This document shows positions 45,251 to 53,863 of a stretch of DNA of 64,000 nt, one piece after another. Source of the stretch: a virus; the IMG/VR virus record IMGVR_UViG_3300007735_000797, positions 36,043 to 100,042 of that record. One strand, 5' to 3'. Both the position numbers and the translations under genes were made by a program. Position 1 is the first letter of the stretch; every line of letters begins with the position of its first letter. Under the pieces are notes generated by a model. It had not been told where the DNA came from. It searched no databases and worked only from the letters and a program-made list of their open reading frames with translations.

Positions 45251-46228
45251 ATGAAAAAAGCTCTTGTGCTGGGTGCTGGTGGATTTATCGGAGGTCATTT
45301 AGTAACTCGTCTAAAGAATGAAGGCTATTGGGTTCGTGGCGTTGATATAAAAGAACACGAATACAAAAAAACAGATGCGGATGAGTTTTTTGTATTGGAT
45401 CTGAGGATTCAAGAAAATGTTGCAAAATCACTTGCACTCACAAGTAATTCTGGATTTGATGAAATATATCAGTTAGCCGCAGATATGGGTGGTGCTGGTT
45501 ACATTTTTACCGGTGATCACGATGCAGATGTTATGCACAATTCAGCGTTGATTAATTTGCACGTTACACAGGAAGCAATAAAATATGCTAAACTACCTAA
45601 AGTATTCTATTCATCTTCAGCATGCATGTATCCAGAATACAATCAACTAGATCCAGATAATCCAAAATGCTCAGAGGATTCTGCATACCCTGCTGCCCCC
45701 GATAGTGAATATGGCTGGGAAAAATTATTCAGCGAACGGTTATATTTGGCATATAATCGAAATTATGGTCTTCCTGTTCGTATTGGTCGTTTTCACAATA
45801 TTTTTGGTCCATATGGATCATGGAATAATGGTAAGGAAAAAGCTCCAGCCGCAATATGCAGAAAAGTTGCTTTTTCTGAAAATGGTACAATAGAAATTTG
45901 GGGCGATGGAAAGCAAACAAGATCGTTTTTATATATCGATGATTGTGTAGAAATAGTAAGACGATTTATGGAATCAGATTTTAATGGTCCTATGAATATA
46001 GGTTCAGAAGAAATGATATCTATAAATGGTTTAGCTGAATTAGTAATGCATTTGGCAAATAAAAAATTAATAATCAAAAATATTTCTGGCCCTCAAGGAG
46101 TGCGTGGAAGAAATTCAGACAACAAATTGATGCGCGATAAACTTAATTGGGAACCAAATCAACCATTATCCATCGGTTTAAAGAAAACTTATGACTGGAT
46201 TTATAGCTTAAAAACTTGTCAATATTAA
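45251..46228 (+). CDS. GDP-mannose 3,5-epimerase-like SDR
   Basis: This 325-residue protein has the NAD loop LGAGGFIG (7-14), the family-specific QLAADMGGAGYI (74-85), SSSACMYPEYNQL (121-133), the Y-x-x-x-K at YGWEK (154-158), RFHNIFGPYGSW, EKAPAAICRKV, EIWGDGKQTRSFLYIDD and GPQGVRGRNSDN. This series is characteristic of GDP-mannose 3,5-epimerases, which make GDP-L-galactose and GDP-L-gulose. A ribosome-binding site (GAAAGGA) precedes it. A mannose-derived donor would fit the GT15 gene upstream. The reaction is inferred from motifs. Confidence 0.88.
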   Translation: MKKALVLGAGGFIGGHLVTRLKNEGYWVRGVDIKEHEYKKTDADEFFVLDLRIQENVAKSLALTSNSGFDEIYQLAADMGGAGYIFTGDHDADVMHNSALINLHVTQEAIKYAKLPKVFYSSSACMYPEYNQLDPDNPKCSEDSAYPAAPDSEYGWEKLFSERLYLAYNRNYGLPVRIGRFHNIFGPYGSWNNGKEKAPAAICRKVAFSENGTIEIWGDGKQTRSFLYIDDCVEIVRRFMESDFNGPMNIGSEEMISINGLAELVMHLANKKLIIKNISGPQGVRGRNSDNKLMRDKLNWEPNQPLSIGLKKTYDWIYSLKTCQY

Positions 46229-46243
46229 ATTAATTGGTATAAT
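46216..46243 (+). promoter_or_regulatory. Consensus sigma70-like promoter for the GT2-TPR gene
   Basis: TTGTCA and TATAAT, 16 nt apart, form a near-consensus promoter. TATAAT ends exactly 6 nt before the ATG at 46250, predicting a leaderless transcript. -35 and part of the spacer overlap the end of the GME-like coding sequence. Confidence 0.75.
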
Positions 46244-46249
46244 AAAATT

Positions 46250-47479
46250 ATGAACCCTACAATAACATTATGCATGATCGTTAAAAATGAATCCGCAGTG
46301 ATTCTCCAGTGCCTTGAATCGATGTACAAGTATGTTGATCGATACGACATCACGGATACTGGTTCTACTGACGGAACCCAAGACATTATCCGCAAGTTCT
46401 TTGCAGAAAAGGGAATCCCCGGTGAGATCTACCAGTCAGATTGGAAGGGATTCGGTGACCATGCTGGCCGCATTGGTTCTAGAACCGAGGCTTTCCGAAA
46501 CTGCGACGGCAAGGCTGACTATGTTTGGGTAATTGATGCAGATGATTATCTTGAAGGCGATTTCAAGTATCCCCCAAACATGAATGCTGCGGCCTATGCT
46601 CTTACATTTAAGAGAGATGATTTCACTTGGTGGAGAACTCAGATCTTCAAGAATGAACTTCTTTGGAGATATGTTGGTGTTCTTCATGAATATCCAGATA
46701 CTGATAAGAAGCCATATGCTGTTGAAAAGATTCATGGCAATTATCATGTCACAGCCAGAACTGCTGGATTCGAAAGAAACGCAAACAAAACACTTGTTGA
46801 AAAGTATTCCAAGGATGCAGAAACCCTTGTCAAGGCTCTGGAAGAAGATCCAACGAATGTTCGATATATGTTCTATCTTGGACAAAGCTATTTTGATTCG
46901 CAGCAATGGGGAAAGGCTGAAGATGCTTACCTAAAGCGTTCCAAGATGGGTGATTGGGGTGAAGAAGTATTCTTTTCTCTTTACCGAGCGGCAATCTGCA
47001 AGATTCTACAAGCAAAGGCATGGCCAGAAATTTATGATGCCTTCCTTAACGCTTACGAATCACGCCCAACAAGAGCAGAACCATTATATCAACTCGCTAG
47101 GCTAAATCGCCTACATAATAGACCAAGAACAGGATTTATCTATGCACAAATGGCAGCACAAATTCCATACCCTCAAGAAGACCTTCTTTTCGTTGATCAC
47201 GGTATTTACAAGTGGGGTATTTTGGACGAAATTTCGTCAACTGCTTGGTATGCGGGTAAGCCCCACATCGGCTTTGAAGCCAGCCGCGTGCTGCTGCAAG
47301 AGAAAAGGTTGCCGCAAGACCAAACAGACAGAGTCACGAAGAACTTCTTAACTTATAAGGATCTGCTAGAAAAACTCCACACTCAGCAGCAGATGAATGT
47401 GGAAGCAGAAAAGGAGAAGGCAAAGCAACAAAAGAAACAGCAGAAAAAGATGAAAAGGATGCAAAAGTTAAGAAGGTGA
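46250..47479 (+). CDS. Glycosyltransferase GT2 with TPR-like repeats
   Basis: This 409-residue protein has a GT2 catalytic domain: [20 protein letters not shown] (5-24), [13 protein letters not shown] (35-47) and [13 protein letters not shown] (91-103) with D-x-D-D. A helical-repeat region follows (about 190-340: [40 protein letters not shown]), like TPR. The C-terminus is a highly basic, Gln/Lys-rich coil. It has its own promoter and visibly higher G+C than the island upstream, so it may have a separate origin. Similar proteins are common in large marine phages. Confidence 0.85.
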   Translation: MNPTITLCMIVKNESAVILQCLESMYKYVDRYDITDTGSTDGTQDIIRKFFAEKGIPGEIYQSDWKGFGDHAGRIGSRTEAFRNCDGKADYVWVIDADDYLEGDFKYPPNMNAAAYALTFKRDDFTWWRTQIFKNELLWRYVGVLHEYPDTDKKPYAVEKIHGNYHVTARTAGFERNANKTLVEKYSKDAETLVKALEEDPTNVRYMFYLGQSYFDSQQWGKAEDAYLKRSKMGDWGEEVFFSLYRAAICKILQAKAWPEIYDAFLNAYESRPTRAEPLYQLARLNRLHNRPRTGFIYAQMAAQIPYPQEDLLFVDHGIYKWGILDEISSTAWYAGKPHIGFEASRVLLQEKRLPQDQTDRVTKNFLTYKDLLEKLHTQQQMNVEAEKEKAKQQKKQQKKMKRMQKLRR

Positions 47480-47480
47480 C

Positions 47481-49208
47481 ATGAAATTCTCAGATATCTT
47501 TAAAAAAGAACAAAAAATAAATCTTGCTGGCCTAACCAAGCAAGATGTTCTTTTATTAAAAGAAGATATTTCAGAATTTAAGACTGGTACTAAGTTTACT
47601 GTCAATCCCAAAAACAAGAGTGATAAGTCCGTAGAAATAGGCGATGGTCTTACCGAATTGCATCTAGTTGATGAAAAAGGTAAAACTGTCCTATTTTCGG
47701 GAAATTACTCAAAAATTGCGTCATTATTCACAATTTTAGAGGAAAAGACCCCCGAACCACAAATCATAGTTGTAGAAAAAACTATTGTCAATGAGATAAA
47801 AAAGAAACAAGTAATAGAAGGCAAAGAAGGTCCGATAGGGCCACAAGGCCCAAGAGGTGATATTGGAGCCAGAGGGGAACTAGGACCTGTTGGGGCTAAG
47901 GGAGAGCGCGGAGAACAGGGTGAGGTGGGCGAACAGGGTCCACAGGGCATTGCTGGCCCAATCGGGCCTAAAGGTCCAGTAGGACCGCAGGGGCCAAAGG
48001 GAGACAAGGGAGATAAAGGCGATCAGGGAGTTCCCGGAGAACGAGGTCCTATAGGCCCAGAAGGTCCAAAGGGAGATCGCGGAGAAGCTGGAGAGCCGGG
48101 ACTTGATGGATTGCAGGGAGAACGAGGGCTAATTGGTCCGCAGGGTCCAAAGGGAGATATGGGAGAACCGGGTCTTCCCGGACCAAGAGGCCTAATGGGT
48201 CCACAAGGACCAAAGGGAGAGCGCGGAGAACCCGGAGAACAGGGTCCAGAAGGTCCTCAAGGTCCAATAGGACAAGACGGCCTTCCCGGTGAAAAGGGCG
48301 ACAAGGGCGATCCCGGTGTCGTTTCTGCCAGTTTTCCATTAATCTACGACAAAAAATCGGCAAATCTAAGTTTTGACACTAAATTTTTGGACGATAAGAT
48401 CACCAAGATAGCTGTAGATCCACTTTTGGCTAGCGGTGGCAGTGGTCTGGGTGTCAAAGAAAACGGATCAATACTTGTCAAAACGGGTGTTGATTATTTG
48501 GATTTTAGAGGTTCTATTGATCTTACCAGACAAGGTAGAACTGTTATCGTTACAGGAACATCTTCAGGATCTGGTACTGGCATAACTGGCCCTACAGGTC
48601 CAACTGGTCCAGCGGGTGCAACTGGTGCTGACGGATCGATTGGTCCTGTGGGTCCGACTGGTGTTACGGGAGTTACTGGTGCTGATGGTTCAATTGGCCC
48701 TATTGGTCCAACAGGTGCTACAGGCGTTACAGGAGCAGACGGTTCAATCGGCCCTATTGGTCCAACAGGTGCAACTGGAGTTACTGGTCCTATTGGACCT
48801 ACTGGAGCTACAGGACCATCTGGTATAACCAATATTAATGGTATTACTTTATCCCCTGTAACTATAAGAGATGGAACTGGAATTTTAATAGCAAATAATA
48901 TTCCAAATAGAGAAATAAGTATTGAAAACGCTTGGGGAGAATTAGCAGATTCGAATTCAACCCTTGAACCGTATATTTTAGTTAGTTTAAATGGATTAAT
49001 AGGTGCTCCATCATTATTTGCCGGAACAGGAATAACTCTCTCTGTCGGAACTCAAGGTATTACAATTTCATCCACTTTACCCAAGTTCACGGAAGGGACA
49101 ACTGCCCCAGCAAATCCAATTGCAGGAGATAGGTGGTACAATACAGACGATGGTGTGATATACACATCAGTTACTAAATCAGGATCACAAATTTGGATAG
49201 TTGGATGA
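47481..49208 (+). CDS. Collagen-like fibre protein
   Basis: This 575-residue protein has two collagen-like blocks of uninterrupted Gly-X-Y. Block 1 (residues 114-281, 56 triplets) is charged with many GPK, GDK, GER and GEP triplets. Block 2 (367-450, 28 triplets) is Thr-rich (GPT, GAT, GVT). The N-terminal 110 residues are non-repetitive and may anchor it. A short beta-like domain between the blocks and a C-terminal fibre-type repeat ([20 protein letters not shown]) complete the chain. It probably forms a trimeric virion fibre. It lies directly after the glycosyltransferases, and Thr in GXT repeats can be glycosylated in some bacterial proteins. Confidence 0.85.
   Translation: MKFSDIFKKEQKINLAGLTKQDVLLLKEDISEFKTGTKFTVNPKNKSDKSVEIGDGLTELHLVDEKGKTVLFSGNYSKIASLFTILEEKTPEPQIIVVEKTIVNEIKKKQVIEGKEGPIGPQGPRGDIGARGELGPVGAKGERGEQGEVGEQGPQGIAGPIGPKGPVGPQGPKGDKGDKGDQGVPGERGPIGPEGPKGDRGEAGEPGLDGLQGERGLIGPQGPKGDMGEPGLPGPRGLMGPQGPKGERGEPGEQGPEGPQGPIGQDGLPGEKGDKGDPGVVSASFPLIYDKKSANLSFDTKFLDDKITKIAVDPLLASGGSGLGVKENGSILVKTGVDYLDFRGSIDLTRQGRTVIVTGTSSGSGTGITGPTGPTGPAGATGADGSIGPVGPTGVTGVTGADGSIGPIGPTGATGVTGADGSIGPIGPTGATGVTGPIGPTGATGPSGITNINGITLSPVTIRDGTGILIANNIPNREISIENAWGELADSNSTLEPYILVSLNGLIGAPSLFAGTGITLSVGTQGITISSTLPKFTEGTTAPANPIAGDRWYNTDDGVIYTSVTKSGSQIWIVG
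48615..48776. repeat. 54-bp tandem repeat, three copies, in collagen-like gene
   Basis: Three consecutive 54-nt units (48615-48668, 48669-48722, 48723-48776) encode an 18-residue unit of the type [18 protein letters not shown]. The second and third units are identical at the protein level; the first differs at three residues. Such repeats can change copy number and so alter fibre length. Confidence 0.85.
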
Positions 49209-49209
49209 G

Positions 49210-49217
49210 GATAAATA
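49210..49217 (+). promoter_or_regulatory. Late-promoter-like motif before the large fibre gene
   Basis: GATAAATA ends 4 nt before the ATG at 49222. If used like a T4 late promoter, the mRNA would start at about the ATG. The GAGG at 49207-49210, a possible ribosome-binding site for the same gene, overlaps the motif, so either reading is possible. Confidence 0.35.
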
Positions 49218-49221
49218 GAGT

Positions 49222-51777
49222 ATGCCGATAAATTTTCCCAATTCACCAAGCATTGGAGCTACCTACGACTACGAAGGTATTCATTATATTTACAATGGTA
49301 TAGGCTGGGTCAACAAAAGCATTTTTGGTATTTCAGCTGGAACTAATATTAGCTTTACTAATTATAATGGCACTGGTCCTCTAATTATTTCAGCGATAGA
49401 TACTACTGGTATAACCAGCGCAGTAACATCATTCAATGGTAAAACAGGTGCGGTTCAGGGAGTATCTAGTTTTGCTGGGCTAACAGGAACAGTTGGTTCT
49501 GGAATAACCACAAACGGAATTTTATATTTTGATGGTTCTGACGTTCAAGGATCAGCACTCCTGACATTTAATGGTTCTGATATAGTTCTTGATACATCTG
49601 GTCATTTTGATGGGAATATACTTGGTAGATCTGAAGTCTATATTAAAGCAGATGAAGCAATAAACGAAGGAGATCCAGTTTATGTTACTGGTTCTGTTGG
49701 TGCGTCTGAGCGATTGACTGTTGCAAAAGCCGATTCAGCAATTTCTGCAAAAATGCCTGCTGCTGGTATAGCCGCTCAAAGTTTAGCTTCGAATGGTGAA
49801 GGAGTAATGATTATTAATGGCTGGGTCCGGAATTACGATACGACGGGGCTAACAGCAAATCAAATACTATTTGTTGCTTCTGGTGGTGGTTTGACCGCTA
49901 CAAGACCAACATCTGCTGGAGTATTGGTTCAGAACATAGCAAGAGTTGGCAGACCAAACCACGCAAACGGCTCAATCATTGTAACTGGAGCAAGTAGAGC
50001 AAATGATGTACCAAACACTATTCGCGTATATCAGTACATTGAGATGCCAGATGGATTTACGTTCAATACTGTTGTTTCTAGTTTCAATGGAAACACGGGA
50101 GCTGTTCAAGGAATATCAGCAGCTGTTGCGGGATCTGGTATCAGTGTTTCTGGTGCTACTGGATCTGTTACTATTACCAATACTGGTGTCTTGAGTTTTA
50201 ATGGTAATACTGGAGCAATCCAAGGTGTATCTTCCATCAATGGAGCAACTGGTGCAATTACAAGTGTTGCGTTTACAAATGCAGCACAGACTTTTAGTGC
50301 TTTACAGAGTTTTAGTTCTGGTATTTCTGCTAGTAGTGGGATTACTTTTGGAAATAATTTAACAATTAAAACTGGATCAGGGGATTTAACGATTGGTTCT
50401 AATTCAGGACCATTAAATACTCTTGTAATTGGGAATGCATCGTTAGCATCAAATAATACTATAGCTAACTCTATTATCATTGGCAAAAATGCAATGTCAT
50501 CTTCTGGTGTAAATTCTGCTGATTCTTTTGCAATAGGTTTAGGAGCGTTGAATTCCAATGATGCTACTTCAAATTTTGGTATTGGGGTAGCAGCAGGATA
50601 TAGCACTACTTTAGGTGGTGAAAATTTCTTTATTGGAAATAATGCTGGTTATGATTGTGTTGAAGGTTCTGGAAATGTCGCCATAGGTCCAGCAGTATTA
50701 CAAAATATTAATAATGGAACAGAAAATACAGGTATTGGATATTCGTGTTTATTTAGTTCTGTTGACACTAATTTCAATACTGCTGTTGGATCTGCTTCTT
50801 TACAAAATACATCATCTGGATCCGAAAATACTGCTATCGGATATGCATCTTTAGCAACTAACCTTACAGGAGCAGGAAACGTAGCACTTGGATATAATGC
50901 TGGTTTATATAGAGGCACAGCATCATTATCAAGAACTACTGGTACTGGTGGAATTTATATTGGATATCAAGCAAGAGCATCAGCTAATGCAATGACCGAT
51001 GAAATCGTCATCGGTAGAAATGCAGTTGGTCTTGGATCAAATACAGCAGTCATTGGTGCAACTGCACAATCATCTGCCACGATTTATGGAGTAATGAATC
51101 TTCCGGGTGGATTGAGTGCTTCTGGTGGAATTACTTTCAATAGTAACATACAAATCAATAATAAAGCAATTCTTGGATCTGCTGCTTTAGGAGCAGCAAC
51201 TCCCGGTTGTATTGAATTTGATGGAAATGTGGTTTATGCAGGAACTACCGCTGGTAGAGGAGTTGTAAGTACTCAACAAATATCAGTAATGACTGCGGCT
51301 ACTAAATCTTTATTAAATGCTACGGGAGATCAAAATATTTTTGATACTCCACAAGATGTAATAACATTGGCTGCAAATACGACATATCAGATTGAAGGTT
51401 ATATTCTCCTTTCAACAGGTACAACTACCCTTAGACATTTATCTTTGAGATTTACTCAAGGTATTGTTGCTAATCCTCCAACAATACATTTTGCGACAAT
51501 AGGCGTTCCTACCACTAGTGGCGGAGCAGTAAGAGCACAAGACACAGCATTCTTCAACACTACCACTGGAGGAGTGATCACCCAAACTACTTTTAATACT
51601 AATAGCTACAATGTATTTATTAGAGGTTTAATAAAAACTGTAGATTCTGTTACTATAACACCACAAATAGCATTCAGTGCAGCACCGGGAGTCACAAATA
51701 CTGTTAATTTCGGTACATATATTTCATTCATTCCGATTGGAAATGGATCGATGGCATCTGTAGGGCCTTGGGCATAA
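49222..51777 (+). CDS. Large fibre/adhesin-like virion protein
   Basis: This 851-residue protein starts with a fibre-type repeat (FPNSPSIGATYDYEGIHYIY). The unit FNGxTGAxQGxS recurs (near residues 71, 292, 331). Residues about 185-275 look like a beta-barrel domain (EAINEGDPVYVTGSVGASER, IINGWVRNYDTTGLTANQIL). Residues about 398-563 are a series of YadA-head-like repeats (IIIGKNAMSSSGVN, FAIGLGALNSNDATS, NTAVGSASLQNTSSGSENTA), suggesting a trimeric left-handed beta-roll. The C-terminal domain is unrecognised. It is likely a tail fibre or head fibre that binds the host. Confidence 0.8.
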   Translation: MPINFPNSPSIGATYDYEGIHYIYNGIGWVNKSIFGISAGTNISFTNYNGTGPLIISAIDTTGITSAVTSFNGKTGAVQGVSSFAGLTGTVGSGITTNGILYFDGSDVQGSALLTFNGSDIVLDTSGHFDGNILGRSEVYIKADEAINEGDPVYVTGSVGASERLTVAKADSAISAKMPAAGIAAQSLASNGEGVMIINGWVRNYDTTGLTANQILFVASGGGLTATRPTSAGVLVQNIARVGRPNHANGSIIVTGASRANDVPNTIRVYQYIEMPDGFTFNTVVSSFNGNTGAVQGISAAVAGSGISVSGATGSVTITNTGVLSFNGNTGAIQGVSSINGATGAITSVAFTNAAQTFSALQSFSSGISASSGITFGNNLTIKTGSGDLTIGSNSGPLNTLVIGNASLASNNTIANSIIIGKNAMSSSGVNSADSFAIGLGALNSNDATSNFGIGVAAGYSTTLGGENFFIGNNAGYDCVEGSGNVAIGPAVLQNINNGTENTGIGYSCLFSSVDTNFNTAVGSASLQNTSSGSENTAIGYASLATNLTGAGNVALGYNAGLYRGTASLSRTTGTGGIYIGYQARASANAMTDEIVIGRNAVGLGSNTAVIGATAQSSATIYGVMNLPGGLSASGGITFNSNIQINNKAILGSAALGAATPGCIEFDGNVVYAGTTAGRGVVSTQQISVMTAATKSLLNATGDQNIFDTPQDVITLAANTTYQIEGYILLSTGTTTLRHLSLRFTQGIVANPPTIHFATIGVPTTSGGAVRAQDTAFFNTTTGGVITQTTFNTNSYNVFIRGLIKTVDSVTITPQIAFSAAPGVTNTVNFGTYISFIPIGNGSMASVGPWA

Positions 51778-51789
51778 TAGGAGATTAAT

Positions 51790-52089
51790 ATGGCATTAAT
51801 AAAATCATTTCAAGCAGTCAATGGCAACACATACACTTATTGGAGAATCGAAAAAATAGATCTTCAGCCAAAGCAAAACATTTGTGTAATTCGTGCTGTG
51901 GGTTACGCAGATCAAGCAGCAAGCACACAAGAAATGGCTCAAAGATATAACAAAATATTTGCAGTTGGTGATGATTACTCTACTTACTTTGATTATTCTA
52001 TACTTGATATGTTAGGAGAAAATCAGACACATCAAGCATATGAATTCTTAAAAACTCAATCATTCTTTTCCGGTTCTACAAACGCATAA
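51790..52089 (+). CDS. Small putative structural protein
   Basis: This 99-residue protein has a ribosome-binding site (AGGAG) upstream. Its middle (IEKIDLQPKQNICVIRAVGYADQA) alternates polar and hydrophobic residues like a beta-sheet, and the end is helical (QAYEFLKTQSFF). It lies between two virion-type genes and might be a fibre chaperone or baseplate attachment subunit. No family is recognised. Confidence 0.5.
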   Translation: MALIKSFQAVNGNTYTYWRIEKIDLQPKQNICVIRAVGYADQAASTQEMAQRYNKIFAVGDDYSTYFDYSILDMLGENQTHQAYEFLKTQSFFSGSTNA

Positions 52090-52095
52090 TAAATA
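52088..52095 (+). promoter_or_regulatory. Late-promoter-like motif before the 52101 gene
   Basis: AATAAATA ends 5 nt before the ATG at 52101, and no ribosome-binding site is visible. Its placement matches that of the motif before the compact sheath gene at 15771. Confidence 0.35.
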
Positions 52096-52100
52096 ATCAT

Positions 52101-52541
52101 ATGCCAGCAGGAAGATATGACATCATCGCAGAACAAGGAGCCTCCTTCAAGATCCAATTTGATTATTTGTATGCTGGAGTCGGAGGAACTGGAATAAGCT
52201 TGAGTAATTATACTTGCAGAATGCAAGTTAGAAAGTCTGCGTTAGACGAAAAAATTCTAATGGATCTTTCTATTTCTGGATTGACTTATGGCGGAACTAC
52301 TGGTTTTTATCAACCCGGAGTCATAACTGGATCTACAGGAGTTGGTGGAATTACTCTTAATAGAGATATAAATGGTTCTGTTAAGAATGGCGGTATTTTG
52401 ATAACAGCATCTTCTACTGTAACTAAATCGTTACCAGTAGGAAGACATCATTATGATCTTGAATTGACTAATACTGTCTCTGGTGATGTTTTAAGATTAC
52501 TTGAAGGTACATTCGAAGTTAATAGAGAGGTAACACGATAA
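52101..52541 (+). CDS. Putative virion protein (beta-structured)
   Basis: This 146-residue protein begins PAGRYDIIAEQGASFKIQFDYL, a start shared by small beta-rich phage structural proteins found near fibres. SNYTCRMQVRKSALDEKI and LPVGRHHYDLELTNTVSGDV continue an Ig-like strand pattern. A baseplate or fibre-associated role is likely from context. The stop shares one base with the next ORF start (TAATG). Confidence 0.5.
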   Translation: MPAGRYDIIAEQGASFKIQFDYLYAGVGGTGISLSNYTCRMQVRKSALDEKILMDLSISGLTYGGTTGFYQPGVITGSTGVGGITLNRDINGSVKNGGILITASSTVTKSLPVGRHHYDLELTNTVSGDVLRLLEGTFEVNREVTR

Positions 52542-52693
52542 TGCAGCTTGTTAATCTATACGGAGACATGGCAAGTACGGTATTGGTGGTAACTCCCACA
52601 AATTATTCTGCTGTAATAAAAGTAAACTATCCAGATTATCTAAATTATGCTACAGTACTAGTACCCGGACCATTCCTCTCCGATACAATTTAA
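52541..52693 (+). CDS. 50-residue small ORF
   Basis: The ATG overlaps the preceding stop (TAATG) and opens 50 codons: MQLVNLYGDMASTVLVVTPT continuing to VLVPGPFLSDTI. The sequence is hydrophobic in parts with Tyr/Asn, beta-like, and has no motif. The tight coupling to the gene before it suggests that it is translated. Its end leaves 38 nt before dut, which contain the dut promoter. Confidence 0.45.
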   Translation: MQLVNLYGDMASTVLVVTPTNYSAVIKVNYPDYLNYATVLVPGPFLSDTI

Positions 52694-52697
52694 TTTC

Positions 52698-52725
52698 TTG
52701 ACTTTTACGCAATTTAGTGTAAACT
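52698..52725 (+). promoter_or_regulatory. Sigma70-like promoter giving a leaderless dut mRNA
   Basis: TTGACT and TAAACT are 16 nt apart, and the -10 ends exactly 6 nt before the dut ATG. There is no ribosome-binding site in the gap. Confidence 0.65.
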
Positions 52726-52731
52726 TTTACT

Positions 52732-53238
52732 ATGGAATCACTAGGAATTTATAAGCTTCATCCGACAGTACAATCACCAAGTCTTCAAACAGATAATTCG
52801 GCCTGTGCTGATGTATTTGCATTCATTCAAGGCAAAGAAATTACTGTTTATGATCGATACAACAGCAAGAGTACCATCAAGACTGATGCGAATTCTGTTT
52901 CGATTCGAATCGGACCAAAGGAAAGAATTCTAGTTCCTACAGGAATCATTCTAGACATTCCAAAGCACTTCTCAGTGCGTATGCACCCTCGCTCTGGTCT
53001 TGCGATCAAGAAGGGCCTTGCTCTAGTCAACTGTGAAGGCGTAATCGACTCTGACTATGTGGAAGAACTCATGATTCCATTGGTCAACACAAGCGATATT
53101 TCGTATGATATCGGTCATCAAGAACGAGTTGCCCAAATGGAACTTGTTCGTACTGAACATTTTGTTTATAATCACATTTTTGAAAGACCTACACAGAAAA
53201 CAAATAGAAGCGGTGGCTTCGGGAGCACAGGAGAATAG
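52732..53238 (+). CDS. dut: dUTP pyrophosphatase
   Basis: This 168-residue trimeric-type dUTPase holds all five motifs in order: motif 1 SACADVFA (23-30), motif 2 PRSGLAI (86-92), motif 3 NCEGVIDSDYVEEL (100-113), motif 4 ERVAQM (131-136) and motif 5 RSGGFGSTG (159-167). It hydrolyses dUTP to dUMP, keeping uracil out of phage DNA and feeding dTMP synthesis by ThyX. Motif 1 has Ala-Cys-Ala before Asp instead of the common AGYD. It has its own leaderless-type promoter. Confidence 0.93.
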   Translation: MESLGIYKLHPTVQSPSLQTDNSACADVFAFIQGKEITVYDRYNSKSTIKTDANSVSIRIGPKERILVPTGIILDIPKHFSVRMHPRSGLAIKKGLALVNCEGVIDSDYVEELMIPLVNTSDISYDIGHQERVAQMELVRTEHFVYNHIFERPTQKTNRSGGFGSTGE

Positions 53239-53250
53239 TTGTCGAATATT

Positions 53251-53269
53251 CTAACTAATATATAGTTAG
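53251..53269 (+). promoter_or_regulatory. Hairpin directly before the HNH start codon
   Basis: CTAACTA (53251-53257) and TAGTTAG (53263-53269) are perfect inverted repeats with the loop ATATA, and the stem abuts the ATG at 53270. No ribosome-binding site is visible between them. A TTGTCG and a TATAGT 16 nt apart also overlap this stem, so it could serve as a promoter element instead. An attenuating hairpin before a homing-endonuclease gene has precedent in T4 introns. Confidence 0.45.
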
Positions 53270-53863
53270 ATGAAAAAAAGAATACAATCAAGAGTTTACA
53301 GAAAAATATACGAAAACTATTATGGGGTAAAAATTCCTAAAGGAATGCATATACACCATATAGACGGAAATAGAGAAAACAACGATCCTTTAAATTTAAA
53401 GTTGTTAACTCCAAAAGAACATTTTGCTATACATTTAGAACAAGGCGATCCTATTTGTCAACATGGAAAATTTTTACAAGGAGCATCTGAAGCGGGTAAA
53501 AAAGGAGGAAGATCTACCTCGTTAAAAAAAGTAAAATGTTGTGCTGATAATATGAAAAAAAATAGAAGAGCCGATTTAGGAGCAAAAGCTTCTGTGGAGG
53601 CAAGAAAAAAAGCAAAAACATTTTTCTTTTCCGAAGACTATCAAAAACAACTCCAAAAAAGATTAAAAGAACAAAAAATTGGACCCTATTCAGATGAACA
53701 TAAAGAAATGGTAAGCAAATTAGGTAAATCAAAAGGAAAAAAACCAATTTACGGAGATAAAACATGGGTTAGTTCTTACGAAGCTTCCGTAGAAACTAAG
53801 TTACCAGCAAGTACAATTAGATATCGTTGTAGAAATAATATTAAAGGATGGAGATATGAATAA
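53270..53863 (+). CDS. HNH homing endonuclease
   Basis: This 197-residue protein has an HNH motif near the N-terminus: HIHHIDGNRENNDPLNLKLL (residues about 27-46), followed by TPKEHFAIH. The middle is Lys-rich and helical, with GGRSTS and SVEARKKAKT-like DNA-contact segments. The C-terminus (DKTWVSSYEASVETKLPAST) is an IENR1/NUMOD-like helix-turn-helix. It lies between dut and a nucleotide-modification-type gene, near gp43. No intron boundaries are seen, so it appears to be a free-standing mobile gene. It overlaps the next gene by 8 nt. Confidence 0.85.
   Translation: MKKRIQSRVYRKIYENYYGVKIPKGMHIHHIDGNRENNDPLNLKLLTPKEHFAIHLEQGDPICQHGKFLQGASEAGKKGGRSTSLKKVKCCADNMKKNRRADLGAKASVEARKKAKTFFFSEDYQKQLQKRLKEQKIGPYSDEHKEMVSKLGKSKGKKPIYGDKTWVSSYEASVETKLPASTIRYRCRNNIKGWRYE

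Noticed and set aside
46436-46906. 156-residue minus-strand ORF
   Set aside because: Lies wholly within the GT2-TPR gene, which has clear catalytic motifs.
48494-48832. Proline-rich minus-strand ORF opposite the collagen-like gene
   Set aside because: It is the reverse reading of Gly-X-Y codons, which gives Pro-rich sequence automatically; no ribosome-binding site or homology pattern.
50106-50606. 166-residue minus-strand ORF
   Set aside because: Antisense shadow of the repeat region of the large fibre gene, with no start signal.
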